Assembly: GCA_035275265.1 (NCBI GenBank)
Contig: DATENC010000017.1
Span: 1 to 64,000 of the forward strand
Length of the DNA stretch: 64,000 nucleotides
Direction of reading: 5' to 3'
DNA from: JACQAP01 sp035275265
Lineage (GTDB): Bacteria; Pseudomonadota; Gammaproteobacteria; Burkholderiales; JACQAP01
Part shown: piece after piece, positions 8,685 through 17,455 of the stretch
How the letters are laid out: every line of letters begins with the position of its first letter
Position numbering within the stretch: the first letter of the stretch is position 1
Made by a program: the position numbers and the translations under genes
The notes under the pieces: generated by a model
The model's database searches: none
Told to the model about the DNA's origin: nothing
Seen by the model: only the letters and a program-made list of their open reading frames with translations

Positions 8685-9113
8685 TTACTTGGTAACGATG
8701 TCGCGTTTCATCGGTGCAAGCAGTTTGAGCAGTTCATTCTTTTCCCGCAAGCCGACTCCGTTGGCATCGAGCGCTGCAATCAGGTTCTCGACGAGGCCAT
8801 TGAACTCCGCGTCGGTGATGTCCAGTCCTGCGTGCACAACTTTCATGTCATCGCCCATGTATTTGCAAGGCCCACCTGCGATCGCACAGAACTGTTCGTT
8901 GAGCATTTCCTGAGTTCGCTTGACGTTGATTTTCTGGAACGATCGTTTGGTGCGTGGATCCACCCGGTTGCGCTGAATCAACTCGTCGATCACCCGCGCA
9001 ACGACCGGGGCGCCGCCCATGCGGTCATAGAGGCTTTCCGCCGCGACGACAGAAGGCGCCGACGTGGTGGCCGCTACGAAAACCAGAAACAGGCCTTGGA
9101 AAGTCCTGTTCAT
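8685..9113 (-). CDS. Group 1 truncated hemoglobin with signal peptide
   Basis: The mature part shows the truncated hemoglobin pattern: SLYDRMGG at the start, then GGPCKYMGDDMKVVHAGLDI with the proximal haem ligand His94. A hydrophobic leader of about 25 residues ending AAA suggests export, whereas most truncated hemoglobins are cytoplasmic. The ATG at 9113 was chosen because the leader begins there (MNRTFQGLFLVF). A longer in-frame start exists upstream but would overlap the divergent gene. It heads a minus-strand operon with the cupredoxin and GGDEF/EAL genes. Oxygen or nitric oxide binding is the likely role. Confidence 0.88.
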   Translation of the reverse strand: MNRTFQGLFLVFVAATTSAPSVVAAESLYDRMGGAPVVARVIDELIQRNRVDPRTKRSFQKINVKRTQEMLNEQFCAIAGGPCKYMGDDMKVVHAGLDITDAEFNGLVENLIAALDANGVGLREKNELLKLLAPMKRDIVTK

Positions 9114-9144
9114 CAGTGGGTATACTTCACGTAACGAGGGGCAG

Positions 9145-10035
9145 ATGGATCGAATGTTAAGCCTAATTGCGCCGGCCGGGACACATCTCGTTGTCATGCT
9201 TCTGCTGTTTGCCGGTGTGGCGCGGGCCGACTTTTTGCCAGAACCGGGGGGCAGACTGCTTGCAACCGGCGGCGTCACCCAGATCGAGGGTGCGGCCGGT
9301 GGCGGCCTGGTGCCCTGGGCGCTGATCGCCGGTTACGGCACTCGCGACCAGGTCGGGCTTACTGTTTACTACACCGCTGCTGATCCGACGGACTTTCGTC
9401 TGCGTGCAGCCGGGTTGTCGATCGGAATACATGACCGGTTCGAGTTGTCCGTGGCACAGCAGCGTTTCGGCTTGGGCAGCACCGTGCCTGGTGAGTTCAT
9501 CAACCAGGACCTGATCGGCCTGAAAGTCAGGCTCCTCGGTGACGCAGTTTTCGATCAGGACCGCTGGTGGCCCCAGGTGGCGGCGGGCCTCATGTACAAA
9601 CGCAATGGGGACATGTCGGTGCCGCGGCTCCTTGGTGCCAAACGCGAATCCGACACGGATTTCTACATTGCCGCGACCAAACTGTATCTCGCCGGGCTGT
9701 TCGGCCGGAACGTACTGTTGAACCTGACGCTGCGTGGAACGCGAGCCAACCAACTCGGGCTGCTTGGCTTCGGCGGGGACAAGAACGACGACTATCAGGT
9801 AATGGGGGAGGTATCGGCGGGCGTATTCCTGCACGATCGGGTCCTGCTGGGGACGGAGTATCGGCAGAAGCCGGACAATCTCAGTGCATTTCGCGAGCAA
9901 GACTTCTACGACGTTTTTGTCGCCTTCCTGCCTACGAAACGCGCGTCGATCACGGCAGCCTACGTGCAACTCGGCCAGATCGCCGACAAACAAGACCAGG
10001 ACGCGCTGTACCTGTCGCTCCAACTGAGTTTTTGA
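9145..10035 (+). CDS. DUF3034-family outer-membrane-like protein
   Basis: 296 residues with a signal peptide (cleavage after about residue 28, VARA-DF) followed by alternating beta strands rich in glycine and aromatic residues and ending LYLSLQLSF, a C-terminal phenylalanine typical of outer-membrane barrels. It matches what is known as DUF3034, whose function is unknown. The ATG at 9145 follows GAGGGG (9136-9140) at good spacing. It diverges from the truncated hemoglobin gene with only 31 bp between start codons, so its promoter (TATACT at 9121-9126) must overlap the neighbour's coding start. Partnership with that operon is inferred. Confidence 0.75.
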   Translation: MDRMLSLIAPAGTHLVVMLLLFAGVARADFLPEPGGRLLATGGVTQIEGAAGGGLVPWALIAGYGTRDQVGLTVYYTAADPTDFRLRAAGLSIGIHDRFELSVAQQRFGLGSTVPGEFINQDLIGLKVRLLGDAVFDQDRWWPQVAAGLMYKRNGDMSVPRLLGAKRESDTDFYIAATKLYLAGLFGRNVLLNLTLRGTRANQLGLLGFGGDKNDDYQVMGEVSAGVFLHDRVLLGTEYRQKPDNLSAFREQDFYDVFVAFLPTKRASITAAYVQLGQIADKQDQDALYLSLQLSF

Positions 10036-10083
10036 AGACCTGTGCCCGTTACCTCACCCGTACCTCTGCGACAAGAAAAATTC

Positions 10084-10500
10084 TCAGTTTTCAGGCTGCT
10101 GAATTGCGAAGACACCTGAAACTCGGGCGATGCGGGCGTCACCGACGTGGAGATAGGCGTTCGCGAAGGCCAACGTCCTGCCTATTTTCTGGATGTCCAC
10201 ACGTGCCTCGATCCAGTCGCCGAGTTTGGCGCTGCCCGCGAAGTCGGCAGACAGGTTCGACGTAATTGCGCTGATCGGCGGTTCCCGGGTTGTGGCCATG
10301 GCGTAGCCAAGGGCAATGTCCGCGAGCGTCATGAGTACGCCGCCGTGGACTAGCGCGCGTGCGTTCATATGGTGTTCGAGTGCACGCAGACCGACCACCA
10401 TTCCGGCGCCTTTGCCTTTTGAGTAGAGCGGTCCGACCCGATCCAGAAATGGACTGCTGCGAAACAGCGGGGCGAAACCCTCGGCGGGTCTTGTGCTCAT
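10084..10500 (-). CDS. PaaI-type hotdog-fold acyl-CoA thioesterase
   Basis: 138 residues with the hotdog thioesterase pattern NARALVHGGVLMTLADIALGYAM, where HGG precedes the catalytic acidic residue on the hotdog helix. The C-terminal strand AFANAYLHVGDARIARVSGVF is typical of the YbgC/PaaI/DUF4442-like group. The start at 10500 is fixed by GGAGG five bases upstream. It converges with the DUF3034 gene and diverges from thiL. Substrate unknown. Confidence 0.82.
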   Translation of the reverse strand: MSTRPAEGFAPLFRSSPFLDRVGPLYSKGKGAGMVVGLRALEHHMNARALVHGGVLMTLADIALGYAMATTREPPISAITSNLSADFAGSAKLGDWIEARVDIQKIGRTLAFANAYLHVGDARIARVSGVFAIQQPEN

Positions 10501-10626
10501 TTGAGCCTCCATGCGTGACCGGGGAAGATCGGACCGAAGTTTGGGGACAATTGCCGGCCGAAGCAATAAAATCGGAACGGTGTCGTTCGAAGCGGCGCTA
10601 CGCCTGAGAGAGGTGCCGGGCAAGCC

Positions 10627-11583
10627 ATGCTTTCCGAGTTCGATCTCATCACCAGGTATTTCAATCGTCCTACGCGGCATACGGTGCTGGGGGTAGGTGA
10701 TGACGCTGCGCTGCTTGCGTTGACGTCCGGTCACGAGCTCGCCGCTTCGACCGACACCATGGTCGAAGGCGTGCACTTTTTCCCCGACGTGGAGCCCGAC
10801 TCGCTTGGGCACAAGGCGCTTGCGGTCAATTTGTCCGACCTGGCGGCAATGGGAGCGACGCCGAAGTGGGCGATGCTGGCACTGACGGTACCGAAGGTCG
10901 ACGAAACCTGGCTCGAAAGTTTTGCGCGAGGGTTCTTTACGCTTGCGGCAGACCACAAGGTAGACCTGATCGGCGGCGATACCGCGCGCGGACCGTGCAA
11001 CATCTGCGTTCAGGTCATGGGTGAAGTCCAGAACGGTCAAGCTCTACGTCGCGACGGCGCCAGAGTCGGCGACGATGTCTGGGTTTCGGGGCATCTCGGC
11101 GATGCCGCCGCTGCGGTGGCCCACCGCAAGGGCGACCTCAGGTTGCGCGGCTCGTTACTGGCGCACTGCATTGCGCGATTGGACAGGCCGATGCCACGCG
11201 TGGCATTAGGGCGGATGTTGGTCGGCATGGCCAACAGCGCAATCGACATCTCCGATGGACTGGTTGCCGACTTGGGACACATCTGCGAACGCTCCGGTGT
11301 CGGTGCGGCGATCGAGTTCGCGGCAATACCGTGCTCGGCGGAACTGATGCCGTTGCGAGGCCAGGCGTTGGTGACGAAGGCGATCTTGTCCGGCGGTGAC
11401 GACTACGAACTGTGCTTCACCGCGGTTGCGGGACGCAAGACTGAAATCGAGGCGTTGTCGGGTCGTTTGGGATTGGCGTTGACCCGCATTGGCAAGATCG
11501 TGGCGGGCAACGGTGTCATCGTCAAAGACCAGGCCGGAAAGCGATTGAGCGCAAAGGATGGAGGCTTCGATCACTTCCGCTGA
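10627..11583 (+). CDS. thiL: Thiamine-monophosphate kinase
   Basis: ThiL phosphorylates thiamine monophosphate to the active pyrophosphate. Family segments: EFDLITRYF at the start, GVGDDAALL, STDTMVEGVHF, AVNLSDLAAMGATP, LIGGDTARG and the GGDDYELCFT motif. Length (318 residues) is normal. It overlaps pgpA by 26 bp. A CTGAGAG sequence 16 bp before the ATG recalls a thiamine box but the rest of the riboswitch is missing. Confidence 0.96.
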   Translation: MLSEFDLITRYFNRPTRHTVLGVGDDAALLALTSGHELAASTDTMVEGVHFFPDVEPDSLGHKALAVNLSDLAAMGATPKWAMLALTVPKVDETWLESFARGFFTLAADHKVDLIGGDTARGPCNICVQVMGEVQNGQALRRDGARVGDDVWVSGHLGDAAAAVAHRKGDLRLRGSLLAHCIARLDRPMPRVALGRMLVGMANSAIDISDGLVADLGHICERSGVGAAIEFAAIPCSAELMPLRGQALVTKAILSGGDDYELCFTAVAGRKTEIEALSGRLGLALTRIGKIVAGNGVIVKDQAGKRLSAKDGGFDHFR

Positions 11584-12070
11584 AGCTTACGGGCGGCCGT
11601 CGCTGCGATTCGTGGTTTCGCACCCGGCGCATTTCATCGCGTTCGGTTTCGGCGTCGGCCTGTCTCCGGTCGCGCCCGGTACCTTCGGCACTTTGCTGGC
11701 GATGCCGATGTACGCCTGGCTTGCGCCGCGCCTCGACAATCAGCAATACCTGCTGCTGCTTGCGGGAATGTTCATCGCCGGGGCGTGGGCCTGCGATGTC
11801 AGCGGCAAAAGACTGGGTGTGCACGATCACGGCGGCATGGTGTGGGACGAAGTCACCGCGTTTCTCGCAGTGCTGTTCTTTACGCCGGCGACGCTGTTAT
11901 GGCAGATGTCCGCGTTCCTGTTGTTTCGCCTGTTCGATATTGCCAAACCGGTGCCGATACGCCAGTTCGACCGCAATGTTCGCAACGGACTGGGTGTGAT
12001 GCTCGACGATATGCTGGCGGCCTTCTATGCGTTGCTGTGTCTGGCCGGGTGGAAGTTTCTTTTCGGGTAG
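11558..12070 (+). CDS. pgpA: Phosphatidylglycerophosphatase A
   Basis: PgpA dephosphorylates phosphatidylglycerol phosphate in the inner membrane. The 170-residue protein shows the family motifs GFGVGLSPVAPGTFGTLL, HDHGGMVWDEV and FRLFDIAKPVPIRQFD, interspersed with hydrophobic segments. It overlaps thiL by 26 bp and is 3 bp from pncC, forming the conserved thiL-pgpA-pncC cluster. Confidence 0.95.
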   Translation: MEASITSAEAYGRPSLRFVVSHPAHFIAFGFGVGLSPVAPGTFGTLLAMPMYAWLAPRLDNQQYLLLLAGMFIAGAWACDVSGKRLGVHDHGGMVWDEVTAFLAVLFFTPATLLWQMSAFLLFRLFDIAKPVPIRQFDRNVRNGLGVMLDDMLAAFYALLCLAGWKFLFG

Positions 12071-12073
12071 ACC

Positions 12074-12568
12074 ATGGACGCTGAGCTTTACGCACTGGCG
12101 GGCAAAGTCGGCGATGCACTGAAGGTGCGCAAGCTGATGCTGGCAACGGCGGAATCGTGCACCGGCGGCTGGATCGGTCAGGTTGTCACCATGGTGCCGG
12201 GCAGCTCGAACTGGTTCGACCGCGGTTTCGTCACTTATACCAACGACGCCAAGCGCGAGATGCTGGGCGTGCGTGCGGCGACATTGAAGAAGTTCGGAGC
12301 GGTTTCCGAGCAGACCGTGCGCGCGATGATCAAAGGCGCGCTGTCGCATAGCAAAGCTCACGTGGCGCTGGCGGTCAGCGGCATCGCCGGTCCGGACGGC
12401 GGCTCGCCCGGCAAGCCGGTTGGCACGGTATGCCTGGCTTGGGGCAAGAAAAAAGGAGCGCCACCGCACAGCGTGATGCGATATTACGCGGGAGACCGCG
12501 ATGCAGTGCGCAGGCAGTCCGTTATCGACGCGCTGGAGGGTCTGCTTGCGCTGCTCGAAGCGCACTGA
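12074..12568 (+). CDS. pncC: Nicotinamide-nucleotide amidase (CinA C-terminal type)
   Basis: PncC hydrolyses nicotinamide mononucleotide to nicotinate mononucleotide in NAD salvage. This is the 164-residue single-domain form, without the N-terminal CinA domain. Characteristic segments: ATAESCTGGWIGQ, GFVTYTNDAKREMLGV, AVSGIAGPDGGSPGKPVGTV. Three bases separate it from pgpA. recA begins 97 bp downstream, the order expected in this class. Confidence 0.95.
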   Translation: MDAELYALAGKVGDALKVRKLMLATAESCTGGWIGQVVTMVPGSSNWFDRGFVTYTNDAKREMLGVRAATLKKFGAVSEQTVRAMIKGALSHSKAHVALAVSGIAGPDGGSPGKPVGTVCLAWGKKKGAPPHSVMRYYAGDRDAVRRQSVIDALEGLLALLEAH

Positions 12569-12608
12569 GTTACCGGCCCGGATGTCTGAAGGCCGGGAGA
12601 TTTCCGCA

Positions 12609-12638
12609 TTCGGACGGCCCAGTGCGTTATGCGATAAT
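12609..12638 (+). promoter_or_regulatory. Predicted sigma-70 promoter of recA
   Basis: TTCGGA (12609-12614), an 18-bp spacer and GATAAT (12633-12638) preceded by TGC, an extended -10. It sits 28 bp before the recA ATG. No CTGT-N8-ACAG LexA box is visible in the 97-bp gap; other LexA site types were not recognised. Confidence 0.4.
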
Positions 12639-12665
12639 GGCCGCTTCAAAAAAGAGGTGAATCGC

Positions 12666-13688
<1,023 letters not shown>

Positions 13689-13697
13689 AGCGCCAAC

Positions 13698-14153
13698 TTG
13701 GCCAACGCTCCCAGTTTCAGCCTGCGTGCACGGGCACTGAAGACGCTGGGGCGGCGCGAACACTCGCGTCGGGAGTTGCAGGCCAAGCTCCAACCGTTTG
13801 CTGAAAACCCGGACGAACTCGACACACTGCTGGACGAACTGGAAAAGCGCGCCTGGCTATCGGAGGCGCGTTTCGTCGAGCAGTTGACGACCACGAGGCG
13901 GCGCAAGTTCGGTGCCGCACGCATCGTTCATGAACTGCGCGAGAAGGGGGTCTCGGACGACGCGATCTCCGCAGCGCAAGCGCAGTTGAAGGCGGGCGAA
14001 GTCGAAGCGGCGCGGGCGGTGTGGACGAAGAAGTTCGGCAAACTGCCACGGTCGCTGCAGGAGCGTGGCAAGCAGGCGCGTTTTCTGGCCAGCCGGGGAT
14101 TTTCCGCCGAAATTGTGCATCAGGTGCTCAAGGACGGCAACGAACGGGAATGA
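13698..14153 (+). CDS. recX: Regulatory protein RecX
   Basis: RecX binds RecA filaments and restrains them. The 151-residue helical protein contains the three-helix repeats of the family (LGRREHSRRELQAKL, ARFVEQLTTTRRRKFGAARIVHELREKGV, ARFLASRGFSAEIVHQVL). Its start is a TTG codon 12 bp after an AGGAG that overlaps the recA stop, which suggests low-level, recA-coupled translation. Confidence 0.93.
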   Translation: MANAPSFSLRARALKTLGRREHSRRELQAKLQPFAENPDELDTLLDELEKRAWLSEARFVEQLTTTRRRKFGAARIVHELREKGVSDDAISAAQAQLKAGEVEAARAVWTKKFGKLPRSLQERGKQARFLASRGFSAEIVHQVLKDGNERE

Positions 14154-14246
14154 AGCAGCTACGGCATCCGTGAATGAAATAGAATCCAAACAGGAAATGT
14201 CCGGATTCATTCCGACGAATTTCGACATCCAACGGTTATGCGGTCC

Positions 14247-16865
14247 ATGACAAGCAACGAAATCCGCCGTCGCTTCCTCGACTATTTCCAACGTCAGGGC
14301 CACACGATCGTCCCCTCCAGCCCGCTGGTTCCTGCCAACGATCCGACGCTGTTGTTCACGAATGCGGGCATGGTGCAGTTCAAGGACGTGTTCCTCGGCA
14401 GGGAAAAGAGGCCGTACGCACGCGCCACCACCTCGCAGCGCTGCGTTCGCGCAGGCGGCAAGCACAACGACCTGGAGAACGTCGGCTACACCGCCCGGCA
14501 CCACACCTTCTTCGAGATGCTGGGCAATTTCAGCTTCGGGGACTACTTCAAGCGCGACGCGCTGCGCTTTGCCTGGGAACTGCTGACGAAGGAATTCGGG
14601 CTCGATCCCGCCCGTCTGTGGGTCACGGTGTATCAGACCGACGACGAGGCCTACGACCTCTGGGCCAAGGATATCAAAGTGCCGAAGGAGCGCATCGCAC
14701 GCATCGGCGATGTGCCCGGCGGAAGCAAATTCCAGAGCGACAACTTCTGGCAAATGGGTGATACCGGTCCTTGCGGTCCATGCACCGAAATTTTCTATGA
14801 CCATGGTCCTGGAATTCCCGGTGGCCCGCCTGGTACGCCAGATGCGGACGGCGACCGCTACATCGAGATCTGGAACCTGGTGTTCATGCAGTTCAATCGC
14901 GACGAATCGGGGACGATGCACCCACTTCCCAAACCCTCGGTGGATACCGGCATGGGACTGGAGCGCATCGCCGCGGTGCTGCAAGGCGTGCACAGCAACT
15001 ACGAGATCGACCTGTTCCGGGATCTGATCGCCGCTGCGGCCAGGGTCACCGCTGCGAAGGATCCTACTTCCAGTTCGCTGAACGTAATCGCCGACCATAT
15101 CCGCGCTTGCGCCTTTCTGATCACGGACGGCGTGATTCCTGGCAACGAAGGCCGCGGCTACGTGCTCCGCCGGATCATTCGCCGCGCTATCCGTCACGGC
15201 TACAAACTCGGCCAGACCAAGCCGTTTTTCCACAAACTCGTCGGCGACCTGTCGCTTGTCATGGGCGAGGCTTTTCCGGAATTGCCGGCCGCGCAGGAAC
15301 GGGTGACCGATGTACTGAAACAGGAGGAAGAGCGCTTCGCCGAGACGCTGGAAAACGGAATGAAGGTGCTCGAGAACGCGCTGCATCGCGAGGACCGGAT
15401 GTTGGATGGCGAGACGGTGTTTCAGCTTTACGACACGTTCGGCTTCCCGGTCGATCTCACAGCCGACATTGCCCGCGAACGCGGCCTGATGATCGATCAC
15501 GCAGGTTTTGAGTCGGCGATGCAAAAGCAGCGTGAACGCGCCCGTGCCGCCTCCAGGTTCACAGTGCACGCGGGAATGGATTACAGCGGTCAGGGTACCG
15601 AGTTTCACGGCTACGACACGCTGAATCTGGATGGCAAGATCGTGGCGCTCTACAAGGGTGGCACGCCGGTGCAGAGGATCGAGGCCGGCGACGATGCGGT
15701 GGCGGTGCTCGACCGCACGCCGTTCTACGCCGAGTCCGGAGGGCAGGTCGGTGACCTGGGCGAGATCACTTCCAGCAATGGCAGTTTCGCGGTGAACGAT
15801 ACGCAGAAAATCCAGGCGGAGGTGTTCGGCCACAAGGGCGTACTCAAGGCCGGCCGTTTCGCGGTCGGCGATGCGGTCACCGCGCAGGTCAACCCGGTGA
15901 CGCGTGCGCACGCGGCATACAATCATTCGGCCACCCACCTGATGCACGCGGCGTTGCGCAAGGTACTCGGTCCGCACGTCACGCAAAAGGGCTCGCTGGT
16001 GGACGCCAACCGCACCCGCTTCGACTTTTCCCACCACGCGCCGATGACGGCGGAGCAGATCGGCGAGGTCGAGGAACTGGTGAATCGCGAGATCCGGAGC
16101 AATCATGCGGTCGAAACCCGGCGCATGAAGTACGACGAAGCGATCAAGGCCGGCGCGATGGCGCTATTCGGGGAAAAATACGGAGACGAAGTGCGAGTTC
16201 TGCGCATGGGCGATTTTTCCACTGAATTGTGCGGCGGCACCCACGTGCGGCGCACCGGCGACATCGGGTTCTTCAAGATCGTCTCCGAATCCGGGGTCGC
16301 CGCAGGCATTCGTCGGGTGGAAGCAGTGACCGCGCAAGGTGCGCTTGCCTGGGTTAAAGAGCAGGAAGCCAGGCTCGGTGAAGCGGCGCAGGTGCTGAAA
16401 GCCCAACCGCAGGAAATCCTGCAAAAGCTTGCCCAAGTGCTCGACAACGTAAAATCGCTGGAGAAGGAACTGGCCCGGCTCAAATCCCGCCTCGCCAGTT
16501 CGCAAGGCGATGACTTGGCCGCCCAAGCGGTCGCGATCGGGAAGGTGCGGGTCCTGGCAGCGAAACTCGACGGGGCGGACGTCAGGACACTGCGAGAAGC
16601 GATGGACAAGCTCAAGGACAAACTCAAGTCGGCAGCCATCGTGCTCGGCTCGGTCGAGGGCGACAGGGTCACCCTGATTGCCGGCGTGACAGACGATCTG
16701 ACCGCCACGGTCAAGGCGGGTGAACTCGTGAACTACGTGGCGCAGCAGGTCGGCGGCAAAGGCGGCGGCCGCGCGGACATGGCGCAAGCTGGTGGCACGC
16801 AACCGGCGAAACTTTCGGATGCGTTGGCAAGCGTCGCCGATTGGGTCAAACAAAAAGTGGCGTAG
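14247..16865 (+). CDS. alaS: Alanine--tRNA ligase
   Basis: AlaRS charges tRNA-Ala and edits mischarged serine and glycine. Aminoacylation domain: RRRFLDYFQRQGHTIVPSS, FTNAGMVQFKDVFLG, RCVRAGGKHNDLENVG, HHTFFEMLGNFSFGDYFK. Editing domain: NHSATHLMHAAL plus the distal CGGTHV. The C-terminal oligomerisation part ends with GGKGGGRADMAQAGG. About 872 residues. The start at 14247 (MTSNEIRRRF) matches the family; an in-frame ATG at 14238 would add three residues. Neither has a clear ribosome binding site. Confidence 0.97.
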   Translation: MTSNEIRRRFLDYFQRQGHTIVPSSPLVPANDPTLLFTNAGMVQFKDVFLGREKRPYARATTSQRCVRAGGKHNDLENVGYTARHHTFFEMLGNFSFGDYFKRDALRFAWELLTKEFGLDPARLWVTVYQTDDEAYDLWAKDIKVPKERIARIGDVPGGSKFQSDNFWQMGDTGPCGPCTEIFYDHGPGIPGGPPGTPDADGDRYIEIWNLVFMQFNRDESGTMHPLPKPSVDTGMGLERIAAVLQGVHSNYEIDLFRDLIAAAARVTAAKDPTSSSLNVIADHIRACAFLITDGVIPGNEGRGYVLRRIIRRAIRHGYKLGQTKPFFHKLVGDLSLVMGEAFPELPAAQERVTDVLKQEEERFAETLENGMKVLENALHREDRMLDGETVFQLYDTFGFPVDLTADIARERGLMIDHAGFESAMQKQRERARAASRFTVHAGMDYSGQGTEFHGYDTLNLDGKIVALYKGGTPVQRIEAGDDAVAVLDRTPFYAESGGQVGDLGEITSSNGSFAVNDTQKIQAEVFGHKGVLKAGRFAVGDAVTAQVNPVTRAHAAYNHSATHLMHAALRKVLGPHVTQKGSLVDANRTRFDFSHHAPMTAEQIGEVEELVNREIRSNHAVETRRMKYDEAIKAGAMALFGEKYGDEVRVLRMGDFSTELCGGTHVRRTGDIGFFKIVSESGVAAGIRRVEAVTAQGALAWVKEQEARLGEAAQVLKAQPQEILQKLAQVLDNVKSLEKELARLKSRLASSQGDDLAAQAVAIGKVRVLAAKLDGADVRTLREAMDKLKDKLKSAAIVLGSVEGDRVTLIAGVTDDLTATVKAGELVNYVAQQVGGKGGGRADMAQAGGTQPAKLSDALASVADWVKQKVA

Positions 16866-16900
16866 GGCGCGGGCGGCGCCCGACCGATAAGGAGATGTTC

Positions 16901-17443
16901 ATGAGAAAAATTGCGACACTACTGATGGGCCTGGCTGCGGCGCTTTGGGCGGAAGGAGCCGCTGCGGATGCCAAGGATCTGGAGATCTTCCACAGCATCG
17001 CGATCGATGCGCCGGCCGACGAGGTGTGGGCCATGGCCGGCGACTTCGGCGGCATTCAGCGATGGTCTCCGGGAACCGAATCCAGCCGGCTTATTGTCCG
17101 TGATCGCAACGAGACCGGCGCTATCAGGCTGCTTCGCCGTCGCAGCGACGGCACCCAGGTCACGGAGAAATTGCTCGACTACGATCCGGCCAACCGTCGT
17201 ATGGCCTACACTTACGTGGACGGCGTGGTAAGAGCCGCCGACTATTTCTCCGAATTGCAGGTGAAAGATGCTGGTAACGGGCGGTCGCTCGTCGAGTGGC
17301 GCGGCCGCTTCAAGCGGTTGGCCTACTGGACCGACGATCCCCCCGCGGGCCAGGATGACAAGGCGGCGCTCGATTTTCTCAATGGCGCCTACAAGACCGG
17401 ACTCGAGAATCTCAAGAAGGTCCTCGAAGCGAAGAACCGCTAG
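16901..17443 (+). CDS. Exported SRPBCC (START/Bet v1-like) family protein
   Basis: 180 residues. A signal peptide of about 22 residues (ending GAAADA) is followed by the polyketide cyclase/SRPBCC pattern HSIAIDAPADEVWAMAGDFGGIQRWSPG near the N terminus and a long amphipathic final helix (YKTGLENLKKVLEAKNR). This fold binds hydrophobic ligands; no ligand can be inferred. AAGGAG six bases before the ATG at 16901 decides the start. It is 35 bp after alaS and convergent with the phosphomutase gene. Confidence 0.82.
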   Translation: MRKIATLLMGLAAALWAEGAAADAKDLEIFHSIAIDAPADEVWAMAGDFGGIQRWSPGTESSRLIVRDRNETGAIRLLRRRSDGTQVTEKLLDYDPANRRMAYTYVDGVVRAADYFSELQVKDAGNGRSLVEWRGRFKRLAYWTDDPPAGQDDKAALDFLNGAYKTGLENLKKVLEAKNR

Positions 17444-17455
17444 TACATCTGTGCG

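Noticed and set aside
10560..10626. Possible thiamine (TPP) riboswitch before thiL
   Set aside because: CTGAGAG is present, but the flanking GGGGTGC and the ACCTGATCTGG-type half are missing, and the ATG is only 16 bp away.
12573..12596. Terminator between pncC and recA
   Set aside because: CCGGCC/GGCCGG forms only a 6-bp stem with a 12-nt loop and no T run follows.
13857..16106. 749-codon minus-strand frame opposite recX and alaS
   Set aside because: It mirrors the codon structure of alaS, has His/Arg/Val-rich composition and crosses a gene boundary; a shadow of the real genes in GC-rich DNA.
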